Shown: positions 1 through 13,226 of the stretch, in pieces
How the letters are laid out: every line of letters starts with the position of its first letter
How positions within the stretch are numbered: the stretch's first letter is position 1
Source: Opisthocomus hoazin
Taxonomy: Eukaryota; Chordata; Aves; Opisthocomiformes; Opisthocomidae
Assembly (NCBI RefSeq): GCF_030867145.1
Contig: NC_134414.1
Span: forward strand, 70,438,814 to 70,502,813
DNA: 64,000 bases
Direction of reading: 5' to 3'
The notes under the pieces: generated by a model
What the model saw: only the letters and a program-made list of their open reading frames with translations
What the model was told of the DNA's origin: nothing
The model's database searches: none
Program-made: the position numbers and the translations under genes

Positions 1-2544
1 GACCAAACCCAGAATCATTTACTCCCCTTGCATGGAGGTACAGCTGAGGATGCGCCTGAGCCACTACATCAAAATTAGACCTCTAATAATTATTGAGAGA
101 AGGGAAGGCCATGGCAACAAAAAACAATGTGAACAAAAGGCCTGAAGTTTTTTTTTTTTCCCCAGAGGAAGAAATGTTCCATGTATCTCTAGAGTAAACT
201 GGACAATGCATCCCAGCAGATTTGCTTTCCCCAAATGGTGTGGACCACTATATAGAAGTAAAACTTTTGATTGAAAAATGCCCCTGGGTTCTGGCTTAGA
301 AGTTGGGAAAGCCAAAGTATTTTTATTCAAAAAATCAAGGAAAATTTTTAAAACTTTTTGTATTTTTCATAAAAAATGAGATTTCAAGGGAAATTTGTAC
401 TTGGTCAGTGTCACACTTTCCCATCAGAAGGTACTTTACCAGTCTTACTGACTGGTTTTCAAGAGCAGAACAAATACCAAGTTTTTCTCCCAACCAAAAC
501 ATCTAATTTCTAGTAAACATATTTTTTTAAAGCAGCTGAGGTGTTCAGCAACATTTAATCCTTGCTGGCATTCTGTATCCCTGAAAATCCTGAGCTTGGT
601 CAAACTCTGGTTACAGAAACGGTTTTGGCTGTACTAACTACTGACTTCCATGTACTTGTACTTAAATCCCTATGGGAAGAAAAACAAGTTTTCACGGTAA
701 CTACCAGCAATGACAAAAGAAAAAGAGGAAAAAACCCACAAGGGATAAATAAAGTAAATATGAAGGAGGGAGGGAGCATCAAGCAAGAGAGGAGAAAATA
801 ATGTGACATTTGATTGGAGTCGGGGAGGGAAGGATCATAACTGGGCTTTGATCCTAAGCTGCCTCTTAATTTAGTGATGTTGGTGCTTAGCACTGATGCT
901 GGGTAAGACATCTAAGATAGTTTGTATATACCACGTTATCTTCCAACTAAGTAGAAGTAATTAATAGCTATATATAAGACAGGATATTCTTAGGGAAAAC
1001 ATCATTCATACTTGCTTCTTTCAGTGTGTTTGCTACAACTCTTTATACAACTCTTTTATATTTATTTATTACAACTCTTATATTTTCAAAAATTGTTCCT
1101 GATTGTGCAAATGCAAGTAAAGTCATGGAGTAATTTCTGCTTGCACTGTAGCCTTTATGTGTGCAAACAGTACTGCCATATAGATAGCTAAAGGCTAGGG
1201 AAAAGTCAGCTTGTTTCTTACCTGATATTTTAAAAATAATATTTGTTTAAATACCACTGACTGTAAGTCTTGAGAAAGAGTATTCTTTTTATTAACCTTA
1301 TTTTAACGATTACAAAATTAGCATGTTTATTTAAAGGTTAGTTATATTTGGATATTTTGTAAGACCCGTATATAAACATTATTTGATTTCTTACTATTTA
1401 TTTACCCCAGGTTAGCCTTCAAACACACTTATTTTCAACTGCTTGCACAGATGCCTTTGTCTGTTGCTAAAATTCAGGAGGAGAATTACACTACAACAGA
1501 ATTAAGAAAATCATGCTGTGGCTATATTGTTTTGAGCTACTGTTACACACATATATGTGTAAAAACAGTCCGTGTGGACTGATAAGAATCATACTGCCTG
1601 AATAAAATTTGAGTGTACACAGTGGTCTGTACTCTGCAGTTAAAGGTGGGGAGAGCTTTTCACCACTGGGAGGGTGACAGGAAGCAGAAGCAGCTTCTGG
1701 CGAAGGCATATAATGAAGTTAACTCCCATTCATCGAGCTCATCTTATTGGTAAGGGCAGGCACTGTAAAAGTAATTATCGAGAGACAGAGCTAAGAGCAT
1801 CAGTGAGCTCAGCATACTATGCTTTTCAGCTTTTGTGATTTTATTAGATACATGGATGAGGTCACCTCCTGAAATAGCCGAGAGGAAGAGCAAGAAGAAA
1901 AGATGCTGGTTGCCTAACATCATGTTGCTAAAGAAATCACAGAGCCTCTTGCCAGCACCCAGAGGTTCATTTTGGGCTGCTGTTTTCTGTGTCTTGAAGG
2001 ATATGCTAATAAAGTAGGATTCTTCTGTTTTGTTTTGTTTCCCTGAAAATTCTTGAAGAGTAAATCAGAGCCACTCTTGTAAATGCAAACTCTCGTCCCC
2101 GAAAATCATAAGCAATCACCGTAATTGTTTCAGTCTTTCTGGTCATGGGTCACCAAAGAGAAATCCTGTTTTATGCTTGTATTTTAAGGCCAGAAGTGAG
2201 AGTGATGATTATTTAGTCTGACATTCTCCATAGCCCAGGTCACATCTTAAGTCATAGTCGTGGAGGCTCCATTTGATAACTGGCTGCTGTCTCATCCGTT
2301 TTTTCAGTGCCAAGTAATAAAATGCCTTCAGCTTATTCCTACATATTTTTTTCATGTCACAGTGATTACTATGAATTTCCGTCAGCAAATACCATCACAA
2401 GGAAAGATTAGCTATTTTTTCTCTAAAACTCGTTGATTACTCATCTTTCATGTGTGGCTGGAATTCTAGTTCAGATTGTATTTTAGACCGTGATTTAGAC
2501 TTTGTGGTATTTTTTTATTCCTATGTTTGAGATACAGAAGCTTC
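1..2544. other. Upstream intergenic DNA, no gene seen
   Basis: This AT-rich stretch has only short chance open frames and no protein similarity I recognise. It lies about 12.7 kb or more upstream of the ARHGEF7 start codon. I see no splice-bounded exon, RNA gene or clear mobile element in it. Confidence 0.5.
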
Positions 2545-2900
2545 TGTAGGAAATCTTTGGGCTTGAAAAAACATCAAAGTCCATCTAGTGCATCTTCCTG
2601 TTGCCAGGCAGGAACCTGTGTAGATATATCGCTTCTGACAGATACTTGTCTCATGTTTTTTTAAAGGTTGCTAACAGTGCTCAGGTTACAGCACCTCCCC
2701 AGAAAAGCTGTAAAGACATTTCCTAGTGTCCAATCTGAATTTGCCTTGCTGCAGTTTAAACCTGTTCTCTCTCATTTCATGCACCACAGACAGGGAAAGC
2801 GCATTATTTCCATCTAGTTTGCAATAGCCTTTCTACGTATTTGAAGATTTGCTCCATCTTTTCGCAGAAGTCATATATTTTGTGTCCTGTGGTGGTGTTC
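2545..2900 (-). mobile_element. Old CR1 LINE 3' fragment
   Basis: Read on the + strand, this has the typical order of an inverted CR1 3' end: a 'catctagt' block near 2584, a 'tgacagatacttgtct' segment near 2636, a 'cctagtgtccaatctgaat' block near 2722, 'ttgccttgctgcagtttaa' near 2740, and 'tttctacgtatttgaag' near 2831. It is heavily diverged with no intact frame, so it is an ancient insertion. The family is assigned from remembered CR1 structure. The exact ends are approximate. Confidence 0.7.
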
Positions 2901-3535
2901 CTGCCTTGCATTCTCTCTTTCCCCTGGTTATTATCGGCAGCTTCATTAGCACGTGTATCTGTTGTTGCTAACATTCTTTCATTTTTGCCTTAAGTACTTA
3001 AATTTAGAGTGTTCACAGTGAATAACTTCTTGATAGTGAATCATCAAAACTTGCTTTTGTATTTTAGCTGGATTATTTTATTTATACTTGTAGAGACAGA
3101 AGACTTCTAAAGTCAGTACATCAAGAATTTTTGCGAAGTCATTGGCATTTAAATACTCTATTTCAGCATTTTTTATAATACTGATTTCCATTTTCAGCTC
3201 TCCAGTATAAAAATGCTCTCCAGCTGAAAAGCAGGTAGGCATCCCTCGCATTTGCCTCTGGTTTCGGGATGTCAGACAGGACGATTTTGTGCAGGTGCCG
3301 TTCCTTCCAGGGAAACAGCTTTGGGCAGCAGGGCTGTGTATCTTGTCCCTCAGAAAGGTTTAGCTTCAAATTAGGTAGACAGCCGGTGCTGCTGGCTGGT
3401 GGAGAGTTGGACTAGTCTGCCCCTAGAAGGGAGCTCTTGTTGACGGTACTCTCCTTCCATGCCCAGCTTCCAGCGCCGAAGCGTCTGCACTCCCTGCAAG
3501 GTGGACCTGGATCATTTCACCTCACATAATCCCGG
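2901..3535. other. Unannotated spacer between two old CR1 copies
   Basis: No gene, repeat or RNA is recognisable here. A 68-codon minus-strand frame at 3163-3369 has no features of a real protein. Confidence 0.45.
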
Positions 3536-3845
3536 AGCAGAATCATGGAGTAACCTGGGTCAGAAGGGACTTCAGGGGGTCTCTAGTCCAGCCTCTGGCC
3601 CAAAGCAAGGCTTACGCAGGACTTTCTCTAGTTGAGTTTTGAGTAACTAGAAGCATCTGGTCTGGTCTCCTCCACATGAGGTACGTGGAGCTGGCTCTTT
3701 CCTAGGCTAAGCAAGCCCAGGTTCCTTTTGCGTTGTGTCCTTCATTCAGCCCCTGGACCATCTCTGTGGGCCTGCGCTGGACTGGCTCCAGATTGTTAGC
3801 AAGTTTCTGGTACTGGGAAGCCCAGGACAAGATGCGCTCCTCTGG
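3536..3845 (-). mobile_element. CR1 LINE 3' fragment
   Basis: The + strand begins with 'gaatcatggagtaacctggg' and continues through 'cagaagggacttcaggggg' and 'tctagtccagcctctggccc', which is the inverted CR1 3' end. It runs through 'ggaccatctctgtgggcctg' and 'ctggactggctccag' to about 3845, matching the order of CR1 3' coding and UTR sequence. It has degenerated and keeps no open frame. It is a second CR1 in the same orientation, about 0.6 kb from the one at 2545. Confidence 0.75.
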
Positions 3846-5408
3846 CTGTAGCCCCTAAAATGGGAAGAATGGCCTTATAAGAGAGGAAAACTCACTTCCC
3901 CTGTCCAGCTGACTACACTTTAACACTGAGTACTCGAGGCAGCAAGGGGTTAATGTAGCTGAGACGAAGTTTCTGTATAGATTCAGAAGCTGAGGATGTT
4001 TTCCCCATTTTGCTTCAGGCTATTTCTGGGAGTTCTATTCAGAACAAGCAATAGTTTTTCTTAGTCCCCATGCATGTAATGTTTAGTTAGAGTTCAGCAG
4101 CAATGTGAATGCCTCTCTCAAATAGTCTTTTTCACTCCCTTGTGCTACCAGTGCCACACGCTTCCTGTGTCTTTAAACAAATCATGGCAGCTAATGGCCA
4201 TGCTGGACATCAATCCATTTGCAGGCTTTCATTGCCTAAAGCCATTGAAGGAATAGCTGTCTGCAGATCTCATTTTCTTCTGTAATACATTTCAATATAT
4301 TTAACCGAATATTCAGATTATTTGCAGCATTCCTGCTGACAATGCATTAATAGCTCCCTGCCTGAGTAGAAAGCTGAGGCTTAATCCTGCTGTGGTCAGC
4401 AAACTCATCTATACTTTATTTTGGGAGTTCAGCTGGCTGTTACGGAGGGGCAGTTTCCGTTTCATGTGAGCACATCCCGTGCTAGTGAAATACCTCAATC
4501 ATGAACATACGTTACAGGAAATACAGTTGTAGCACACAGGGGTTTTTTATTTATTCTTAGACTTATGTCTAAAGGGCAGCGTCAAAGTTCATGGTCTAAA
4601 AGTGAATATTTCTTGACAGTCATCTTATTTTTAGGTCCTTTAACTTGAAACAAGATTTTTCTTGGCTTGAAATGGTGATCAAAATATATACAGCTGTAAT
4701 TTACAGTAAACAATTAAATGCCTTTGTTGAAGCTGATTTGCTTATGTGAGATTCTAGTCTTTACAAACCTATTAAAAGAACAATATTTGACTACAGAAAG
4801 TTTAATTCTTTTGAAGTTTGTTTGCTTAGTTTTTCTGAGTTTTTCTCTTCCTTTTGGAGGAGGAAGCTAAATTATATCCAGCTTTGCAGTCCTGCAGGCA
4901 TGACGAGTCATCATTTCTCCTCATTTCATTAGGTTATTTTGCTGCACATCACATATATGTATAGTTCAGATATAGACCTATACCATGTAATAAATACACC
5001 CCTAAAATGTACTTTAAATTAAAGCAAATAATCTGTTGTATGCTTTTCAAATTAAAATGTACAATCAGTCTTAAATAAAAATGTCTTGGGCTCAAATTTT
5101 GATCTTCTTATTGTATGAAATAGCAGCTGCCCCTCAAGTAGTCCCACTTTGTCTTTTTGAGGAGTAAAGTCCTTTTCCCTGTGAATAAGACTATCCAACT
5201 TTCTCACCCAATATTTAATTATATTTCATTACTGCTCTAGAAGATCTGCTGTTATAGTTGTTTAGGCAAAGATCTCACTGTATCTATCAGGGACTGAATA
5301 AAAATTGTAGGGTCGCTCTGTAGCAATGAACTGTTTTTTTGAAGAGTAAAGGTTAAATAAATATATATGATGTCAGACTACTTGATTCATAATTCTCACC
5401 AGCTGGAG

Positions 5409-5434
5409 TCTTCAAAGGCTTAAGCCTTTGAAGA
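5409..5434. repeat. Perfect 26-bp palindrome
   Basis: Two 13-base arms, TCTTCAAAGGCTT and its exact reverse complement, meet without a spacer at a central CTTAAG. The symmetry breaks at 5408 and 5435. A spacer-free palindrome of this length is uncommon in unique AT-rich DNA. It could be a dimeric protein site or the remnant of an inverted-repeat element; neither is shown. Confidence 0.9.
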
Positions 5435-7923
5435 AACTCAGATACTAGCTGAAAGAGCATAGCTAAAGACCTCAAGTAATTGCAGAATTCATGGCTTTAT
5501 TATTTTCATTGCTTATTTTTTATGTATGCAAAATTTTTAGCTCTAGTCCAAACACAATGTTGCATTTGTTAAATTAATGATTTGTTGCAACTTCTGTATA
5601 AAGACCAACCTTTGTTTACATAAATATTCAAAATCCAGAGAGAGATTCAGAACAATTTTTCCTGGACATGAATTATTTCTTCATGCTTTAAAATGAAGAG
5701 GAGAGAGTGAGGAAGGAAAATCCCTAGAAAGTTTCCATTGGAGTTGTCTCCATTGACTTTTAATTTGGGAAAAATGAGACTGGTATTCAACAGAATGAGG
5801 TAAGGAGCCTAGCAAACATACAGTCCTCCTGTATCAGTGTTCCTCTCGTCATTTTGCACTTCCTCCATACCCAGCTGAGTCTCTGGATCCAGTCTCTACA
5901 CGACAGGACAGTGCCATGGTGTATGGTGGTGTATGATCAGTCTTCTGCAGCAACAGAGAAGCATCCTTCCTGGAAAAGCTGTTAAGCACAGATTCAGAGG
6001 GCTGCTGCCTTACCGGAGCTGGTCAACAGTCCAGTTCCACTTTTAAGGAAATAGCAGCAGTGGACGGTGTCTCTGACTTTTCATTTGCCATTTCAGAATA
6101 GTATGCATGACAGGAAACAGCGATGCTTACCTTTTCTCTCAAAATATTTCAAGTCTGTATGGAAGATATCTTCAAAAGACTTATTTTTATGTGGGTTTGA
6201 GCAAAAGGAGTGCAGTCATACAGGCATGACAGTGGCTGATTACATTTTTCTCCTAGCTGGTTTAGAAAACAGCCCGAGCTTGAAGTTGATTTCTGAACAG
6301 CTTGAATGACAAGAAGAAGTTGAAACTGGCACAGGGAAGCCCGTTTGTGAAAGATCTGCTTGCTGGTGGCTCAACCTCATCTGTGCCGTATCGGCTGAGT
6401 TGTCTGAGCTTGAAATCAAAGACAGAGTAGTATCCATGAAAGGCTGTCCCCTGTGTGTCTGCTCATTCTATACAAGTTTCTGTGATCAACTCCTCAGCCT
6501 GGGAAAGTGCACCCAAGAAAACAGGGTGTTACCTTTTAAATATTATTCAGCTTCAAGTTTGATAGAAAGGTTTATTCTTGTCAACAGGAGTTGCAGGCAG
6601 AAGTTGCCACAGATGAAATTAGTCTGCTGCAATGATGTCTTTTGAATAAAAGATAATATGAGATTTCATACTTTATGTACTTTTGTTTTGTTTTGTTTTG
6701 TGCTGAAGTTTAGGTTAGAAAAAGAGCCAGAAGTGGGCTTTGATTTTTTTCATCCCTCCTTTCTCATGTAAAACTCCTAGCTACTTTGTGAGAATTTGCT
6801 TGAGCGCAGACTTTGGTGTTTGACTTCTGTATTAACCGATTAAATAATCCTATTTTCAAGAAGTACTTGACCAGTAGACACAAATGTATCTACTGGAATG
6901 TAGTGACGTTAAGCTAATCATTACTGGTCCAGACAGTCCTGTGAGTTTGGATGAAACAAAATAATGAGAAAACAATGTGGGTCTGAATCGCAAGGACTAC
7001 ACTCAGTTTCAGCCTTTTTTTTTTTTACCACCACCCCACCACTTTTTTTTACAGGCTTTCTCTCATTTCCTAGTATATATTTGGAAGATTAAATAGCTAG
7101 ATCAAGTTATTTTGGTGGTGCTGTCTGTTCCCAGTGGCATTAAGCCGTGATGTTCAATCCACGGCAGCACAGCCAAGGAGCATTTGAGGATCTCTGTGTA
7201 CATTAGTTATGTCAGACATCAAAGCGGGAGGCTCACATTTAGGTCTCACCCCAACCAGATTATTAATTTTAAAGATGATGTCAATACTGTTGTGAGTTAT
7301 GCATCAAATATAAATTGGTTACAAAACATAACTGAACGTTAAACTACCTCAGATTGCCTCAATTGGTGCAATTAGATGGTGAATGTAATTTACATGTTGA
7401 GCAGTGGAAAAATTCTTCCTGGTGCTAACAAGGATACATTAAACAATGTCTCCAGCCAGTTTCCTTCCCTTAACATCCTTTGCTTCTTAAGTTATTGTTT
7501 AATACACTTCCTAATCCTAAATTAGCGCAGGTAGTACTGATTAAGTACTGTTTGGCATTGACGTAGCGATTGCACATTTTTTGTTCTGACTGACATATAG
7601 GATAAGAAGCTTTTCATTTCTGAACTGAACAATTATAGACTTGTTTTGCTGTTGAACTGAATATGCAAATAATTATGAGGAAAATAGGCAATGCTCCCAG
7701 GAAAGCCTCTGGTTTCCAAGTCTAGTCCAATTAGTAAAGAAGGAAGCTTTCTTACACAGCTTTTATCGTGGTCTGTTTTGCTGATCAGATAGAGATGATT
7801 AATAGAGATGGGACTGAACACTGTCCAGATTGAAAAGTAACTAGGTGTAGAGTCAATGCATTATATCAATTGCCGATTAATGTAATACAGGCTTACAAAT
7901 AGCATCACATCAAGTCATCACAT

Positions 7924-7985
7924 GTAATGTACTGAAAATATATGGGGATATGCTGTAACATACTGAAAATACATAGAGATCTGCA
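7924..7985 (+). repeat. Diverged 31-bp direct duplication
   Basis: Two adjacent 31-base units (7924-7954 and 7955-7985) share GTAA, then TACTGAAAATA, then a GAT-containing end, with several substitutions between them. It looks like an old local tandem duplication. No function is evident. Confidence 0.6.
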
Positions 7986-10586
7986 GTGCTTTGAAGGTGC
8001 CCTAGATAATCCAAGGTAAACACTGAAAAACTTATATTGCTTAATTTAAAAGGAGATTTTATCTTACCTATGCAGTGTCTTTTCTTTTGTAGTTGTATCT
8101 GATAAGGAGCTGGAATACGCCTTCTGGAAACTGGCTGAAAGGTGCAGAAGCAATGGCTCCGGAGCTATCTTCAAAATATATTTCACATGAATACAGAAAC
8201 TCTCCATTGGGAGCGCAGCAAACACAAAGAAAAAGGAGTCAAAAATTTCAGACAGTCTTCAGCCCAGGGTTCTTACAATGTTTTATAGTCCAGTTCCTGT
8301 GTTTAAAAGCAAGAACATCCCATTACTCTGCTGGAAGCACGAAGTTTAACGCAAGGCCACTGAGTAATGAAAGCCTGACGCTCTCCTTACAAGGGGCGTT
8401 TTTATATGGGGTAATAACTGCAGTGGGATTACACTTGAAATACGCGTAGGAAAATATGGCATATGGCATATGAGGGCAGACCATCTAGAAGGTTTGTTTG
8501 CTAAATGATGATGTCACGTAAGCTTGGGAATTCTAGGAAATCCAGCACATCAGTGACTCTCATATTTCTCCTTTCTAATGAGCTGGAGTGTGACTCTGTG
8601 TGCACCTTGGCTTTTATGAAGTTGTAGGTCTTCAGGATTCAAGGCCTCTGGAAGACCTTGTACGGTAAGCTGCTTGTCAAGTGACGGCTAATTTATCAGA
8701 GTGTACTTTGTAGTTTTATTTGGCCAAAATTAAAAGCACTGAAAGTGATAATCGCTGCAAACAGAACTATAAAACCAAGGAAAAATGTGCAAGACCAGAG
8801 TTCTTAAACACTGGAATCTGAAAAAGAAACAGGCAGAGAGCTGAGCCAAGTAACCATCGCCGTAATCCACCTCTGTGGGGTGGCCGCAGTTCTGGTCAGC
8901 AAAGAAGAGAGCAGGCAGAGGTGCACAGAGATTCTGCATCGCCGCGCGGGATTTCAGCTGCTGCCATCTCTGTCCTGTCTGACGGGGCAGGGAGCAGCTT
9001 TCCCAGCTGGCCCGCTGCCCTCCGCTTGGGACCCGGCACCCGTGCAAACCCCTTCACCAAGGGAGGTGAAGCTCCACTAAGCTAGGTAAGCCTTCAGCAG
9101 GGCTTGTGCTGGAAGATTTCATTTAGTGTTTGGTTTCTTTCGAAAGGAGCGCTAGGAGAGCATCTTCCTGCTGACTGAGAGGGTCAGAAGTAAACCTGAA
9201 GTGAACGGGTGAGGATACAAAGGTCTGTAACCTAAATGGGTATAATGTAAGTATGGGATCACCAGGGCTGGAAGGGTGCAGATGCCAACTGTAAGGCAGA
9301 TGGAGACATTTATTGACTGTAACATTTATTGACGGATCACTAAAAGGCTTCTATCGCCTTGGCACTTCCATACCTACTGCATAGGAAACGTAGTCAATAA
9401 ATCCCACTGTAGAGCTAAAAATAAAAGCTCCATCAACTCATGTGGTCCACTGCAAAAATAGTCCGGAGAGCACGTGAAAGCCTGATCGAGCGATAGACGT
9501 TACGCCGAGCCGTGCTGCGCTCCAGGCCGGGGCTCTGGCAAGCTCCCGAACCTCTCCCCCACACCAGCCCTGCTGTCAGCACCGGCTGCCAGTGCAAGCC
9601 CCGCACCCAAAAAACAGCAAGGGGGACCCAGGAGATGGTAACGCTTGCTGTGCCTCGAGGAGACAGCGATTCCCCCTGTGAACAGGGACCGATCCAGTTT
9701 TATCAGATGTACCCAATATCTTGACCACTTGTACAACTGTGACTAAGAATCCTCTTGCAAACCTCACCAACCAACCAATCCCGTCAAGTTACCTGCTCAG
9801 TCCTCTTCCTCTGCACCCCAGCAATGTGTGGAAATGTTATCATAAATACGTTGACGGGAGAGTTGTACGTTGTGCTGCTCCTCCTCGATGCATTGACCAA
9901 GAGCCCGTAGCACCTCTGTGTTCTCCTCCCCTCTCCCATCCCAGTGCTGCCTTTCCATCCTCCTGTATTTCAGAAATGTCTTGAAAACTGCCCATTTACT
10001 GCCAAGGATTTTGGGGTAAAGTGGAGGATAGGCTATTCACACCACTAGCAAGATGCTGCTTCCCTCTGGTAATGACTGCATGTTTGAAAACGAAATGGGC
10101 ATAGAGCTGTGGCAAACTTTTATAGGATTAAAAATATGAATAGAAAAGGCCTGTACAAAACATGTCCAAGGGTCACTACGTGTAGCTTCCAACTCAGTGG
10201 GCCTGTGTCTCAGAGAAGAGGATTTTCTTCCATTAACCTAGTTTACTAAGTGAATTTTCCATGCAGCAATGAATGAGTGTCATTAGCATTCACTCTGAGT
10301 GAGAGAATGGCTTTGGCTGTGGTTCTGCTTATTTGACTTCTCTCACTAAACCGTATCCATCACAATGAATGCTTGGCCCACTTTGACTCTGGTAGGCATA
10401 ACACGAAGTCTGCTGAGGAGCGGAGCCTGGGCGACGTCCAGTCCCTGCTACTGCAGTCAAGTCGTATCATCACTTCAACCCGCCCATTACACTCCCCTCT
10501 AAAAACGGTGGGGTTACTTGTCCCACTGTTTCTTAACAGCACTGAAGATTTTTATGGCTAGAAGAATCAAATATATTTTTCTGATT

Positions 10587-10965
10587 TCCAGCTTGAATTT
10601 ATTCAGGACCTGTTTACATCCATTTGTTCTTGTGCTGGCATTGTCCTTAAGCTTAAGTAGCTTCTTGCCTGTCTATCTGTGATATTTACCCACCCATGTA
10701 TTTATAGACAGCCCTCCTGTCCCCTTTCTCAGGCTTTGTTTCACCAGGGCAAACAAGCCAAGCTCCCATAAGATCACTGTCAGTCTTCTAATGGCTCTGT
10801 TGCAGCGTGATTTAATTTTTCTGGAACATGAGTGTCCAAGTCTCTGTGCTATACTCCAGATGAGGTTTTACTAATGACCGTAACACTCTTTCTTACCTTT
10901 ACTCTGCCCAAAATTCTTCATCAGATACATGCTAGAATCCAACTTGCCCTTTATGTGGATGGTCA
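10587..10965 (-). mobile_element. Old CR1 LINE fragment
   Basis: The + strand follows the inverted CR1 order: 'tccatttgttcttgtgctgg' near 10619, 'gtatttatagacagccctcc' near 10697, 'aaacaagccaagctcccata' near 10750, and 'atactccagatgaggtttta' near 10850. This resembles the 3' coding part of older sauropsid CR1 families. No frame is intact. The breakpoints are approximate and the subfamily is unknown. Confidence 0.65.
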
Positions 10966-13174
10966 TGTCGGTCCTCTGTAATCAGAGCTCATTGCAAAAG
11001 TTTCAGAGCTCGCTGTTTAAAAAATGTCACAGATTCATCAACTCCACAGGCGCCGTGACAGCTCCCACCAGCTGGGGATCTGCATCTGATATTTCAGCTC
11101 GCAGGACACAGCTTTCCCCGCGGCTGGCCCGAAACCGTGGAGATCACTGCCAGCTCCCCTCCCCCAAGACCTTCCCCAGGGGAACCACTGATTTGCTTCT
11201 GCCTGGCCTGCAGTGTCAGAAAAGCACTTACTCCATCTCATGCTAAAAGAACACAGGGCAAAATTTGGCAAATACTATTCATTCAGTATATATGCATTAA
11301 AAAAATTCTGAAAATTGCAGCTCCTTTTTTTTTTTTTTGTTTAAATTCAAAACATTTTCAGTCATTTTAGCAATTTTGATTTCTGGCCATTCAACTCTTG
11401 TCCTTCATTTCTTTCTCAAACCTCATTAAGCATGAATAAAACTTCTGAAATGGCAATTAAAATATATTTCTTTCCACGGAGAGTGCCTACGTGTGGCTGC
11501 ACTGCTGCCCATTGTCCTTCATTTCTTCCTTCCTCAGGCCTATCCTTCATCTTCTATCATGTGTGATTTAGATTAAGCCCTTCGTGGCAAGGACCTTTGT
11601 TTTATATTCATCTCTGCCCGAAGCAGACACACTTATTATTGGTTTCTGAAAGTATAAAGAATGTAGCGGATCAATGCCATTACCCTGAACTGCACTTAGG
11701 AGACAAAGGCAGCGTAGCTGTTGAACTGATGCTCTTGAGGGCGCGGAAGTGGAGCTACATTTTGGGCTATCCCAGACTCGCCAGAGGACTCTGCGGATAT
11801 TTCCTTCTCAAGATCATAGCCAGGGTAAAAGCTACAAGAGCACCGATGGCTGTGATAAAGCTTGTGACACACAGGATTGCCTCAGTTGCTCCTTCAAATG
11901 AAGTGGAGGTTAACAAATATTTCGACTGCTAAGACTAAGATGGCCGAGGATCTGGCGGCAGCCGGGACTCTGAGCTCGATCAGAGCACGGTGTCAATAGG
12001 CTGCATGGATTTAAAGTACAGACACGGTGACAGTAGTTCTGCTTTTGAACAGACTCTATAGGCACTTGCGCAGGAAGCAGTAGAGCAAGTGGGCCAGAGG
12101 CTTGAGAGGTTTGAAATCCATGTCCAGGGGGAACAAATCAGGGAGCTAAGCCCTGGGGCATCCGTCTCCCAGCTAAAAGCCCTCACCGTGCCCAGCATCC
12201 CTGTTTTCCCTCAGACCCTGTGACAGGTACCCGCAGCCCCCGTGAAAGACAGAGGTTTAGGAGCACCTTTTCCTTTGCTTTTTTTCTTTTTGGGACTGGC
12301 TCGGACATTTCTGCGTTCAGCAGCCTGCACACTGTGACCCGTGCTTGAGCGGCCCCAGCTTGCCTGGCCACCCATCGCGCTGCCCTGGAGCCGAGCGCTG
12401 CAGCCCCGAGCATCGCGCTGCTGTCGCCTTCTGTTGAACACCTGCTCTGGGAGACTCGTGTTTGTGTTTCTGTATCAGCACTTTGGTGCTCATTTATTGA
12501 CGCTTGATTGACAGGCTTCTCAGGACCAGAAATTTTGCATCTGCCTGTTAAAAACTTGGAAGAGAATGAAACAATTGGTTCTCTGTTGTGTTTTTTTCCT
12601 CCGTCGTCACCTGTGCCAGTACCACGCAGCTCGTAGCTCTGCCTTCCTGAGTTCACCAGCACCATCTTCGGCGTACAGACTTGAACTGATGCCTTCAGCT
12701 GACAGGTAGTCAATCAACAGCAGAGAGAGCTGGTGATACTGAACTTGTGATAGCTGGTTTCAGTAACTGCCAAAGAGTAGCTCCCCTTCACACCTCAAGA
12801 TGCTTTTGAAAGGCGGGTTTAACTAGACATGGAAATGTATCTCTGAATTTGTGTTGCTCAGTTGGAGTGAGGTTTTTACGCAGAGGGACGTAAACCTCCC
12901 TAGGCAAAAACTGCAGCGATAATTACCTATAGCACGGGAACCCCAGCACAGCGATTGATCCAGTGTGACCCCTATACAGCTAATTACAGGCTGTCCAGGC
13001 AATTTCTGTCGGACTGATATTTAATGAGTCTCCTCCCCGTTGAAATTCTGACCTGGGTTTGGCCCCGGGGAAGCAGAGAGTCGTACGTCCGGCCAAAGCA
13101 CCTCACGGCTGCTCCGGGGGCCGGCAGGCGAGGGAGGGACAGCTGGAAGCAAACACACAGCGCATTTTGAGCAC
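10966..13174. other. Intergenic DNA, no recognised gene
   Basis: This holds a T-tract near 11324-11338 and several chance frames. The longest is a 176-codon minus-strand frame at 12183-12713, which resembles no family I know. I see nothing I can support as a gene. Confidence 0.45.
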
Positions 13175-13226
13175 GGTGGGACTCGACGATCTCAGAGGTC
13201 TTTCCCAACCTTAATGATTCTACGAT
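13175..13226 (+). mobile_element. Short CR1 LINE 3' end
   Basis: The sequence reads 'tgggactcgacgatctcaga' followed by 'ggtctttcccaacctta' and 'atgattctacga'. This is the terminal block of a sense-oriented CR1, ending in a degenerate (ATTCTATG)-type tail. Only about 50 bases of the 3' end are present, as expected for a severely 5'-truncated insertion. Confidence 0.8.

Larger units (their letters stand above)
3846..10586. other. AT-rich intergenic DNA, no recognised gene
   Basis: I recognise no coding exon or mobile element over this stretch. It contains a perfect palindrome and a diverged direct duplication, listed separately. A 118-codon open frame (8093-8449, + strand) starts directly after an acceptor-like site, but resembles no protein I know. 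The slightly GC-richer piece around 8.9-9.7 kb only produces overlapping chance frames. Confidence 0.45.

Noticed and set aside
12183..12713. 176-codon minus-strand frame upstream of ARHGEF7
   Set aside because: It resembles no known family, has no exon-like borders, and is within the length expected by chance in a 64-kb window.
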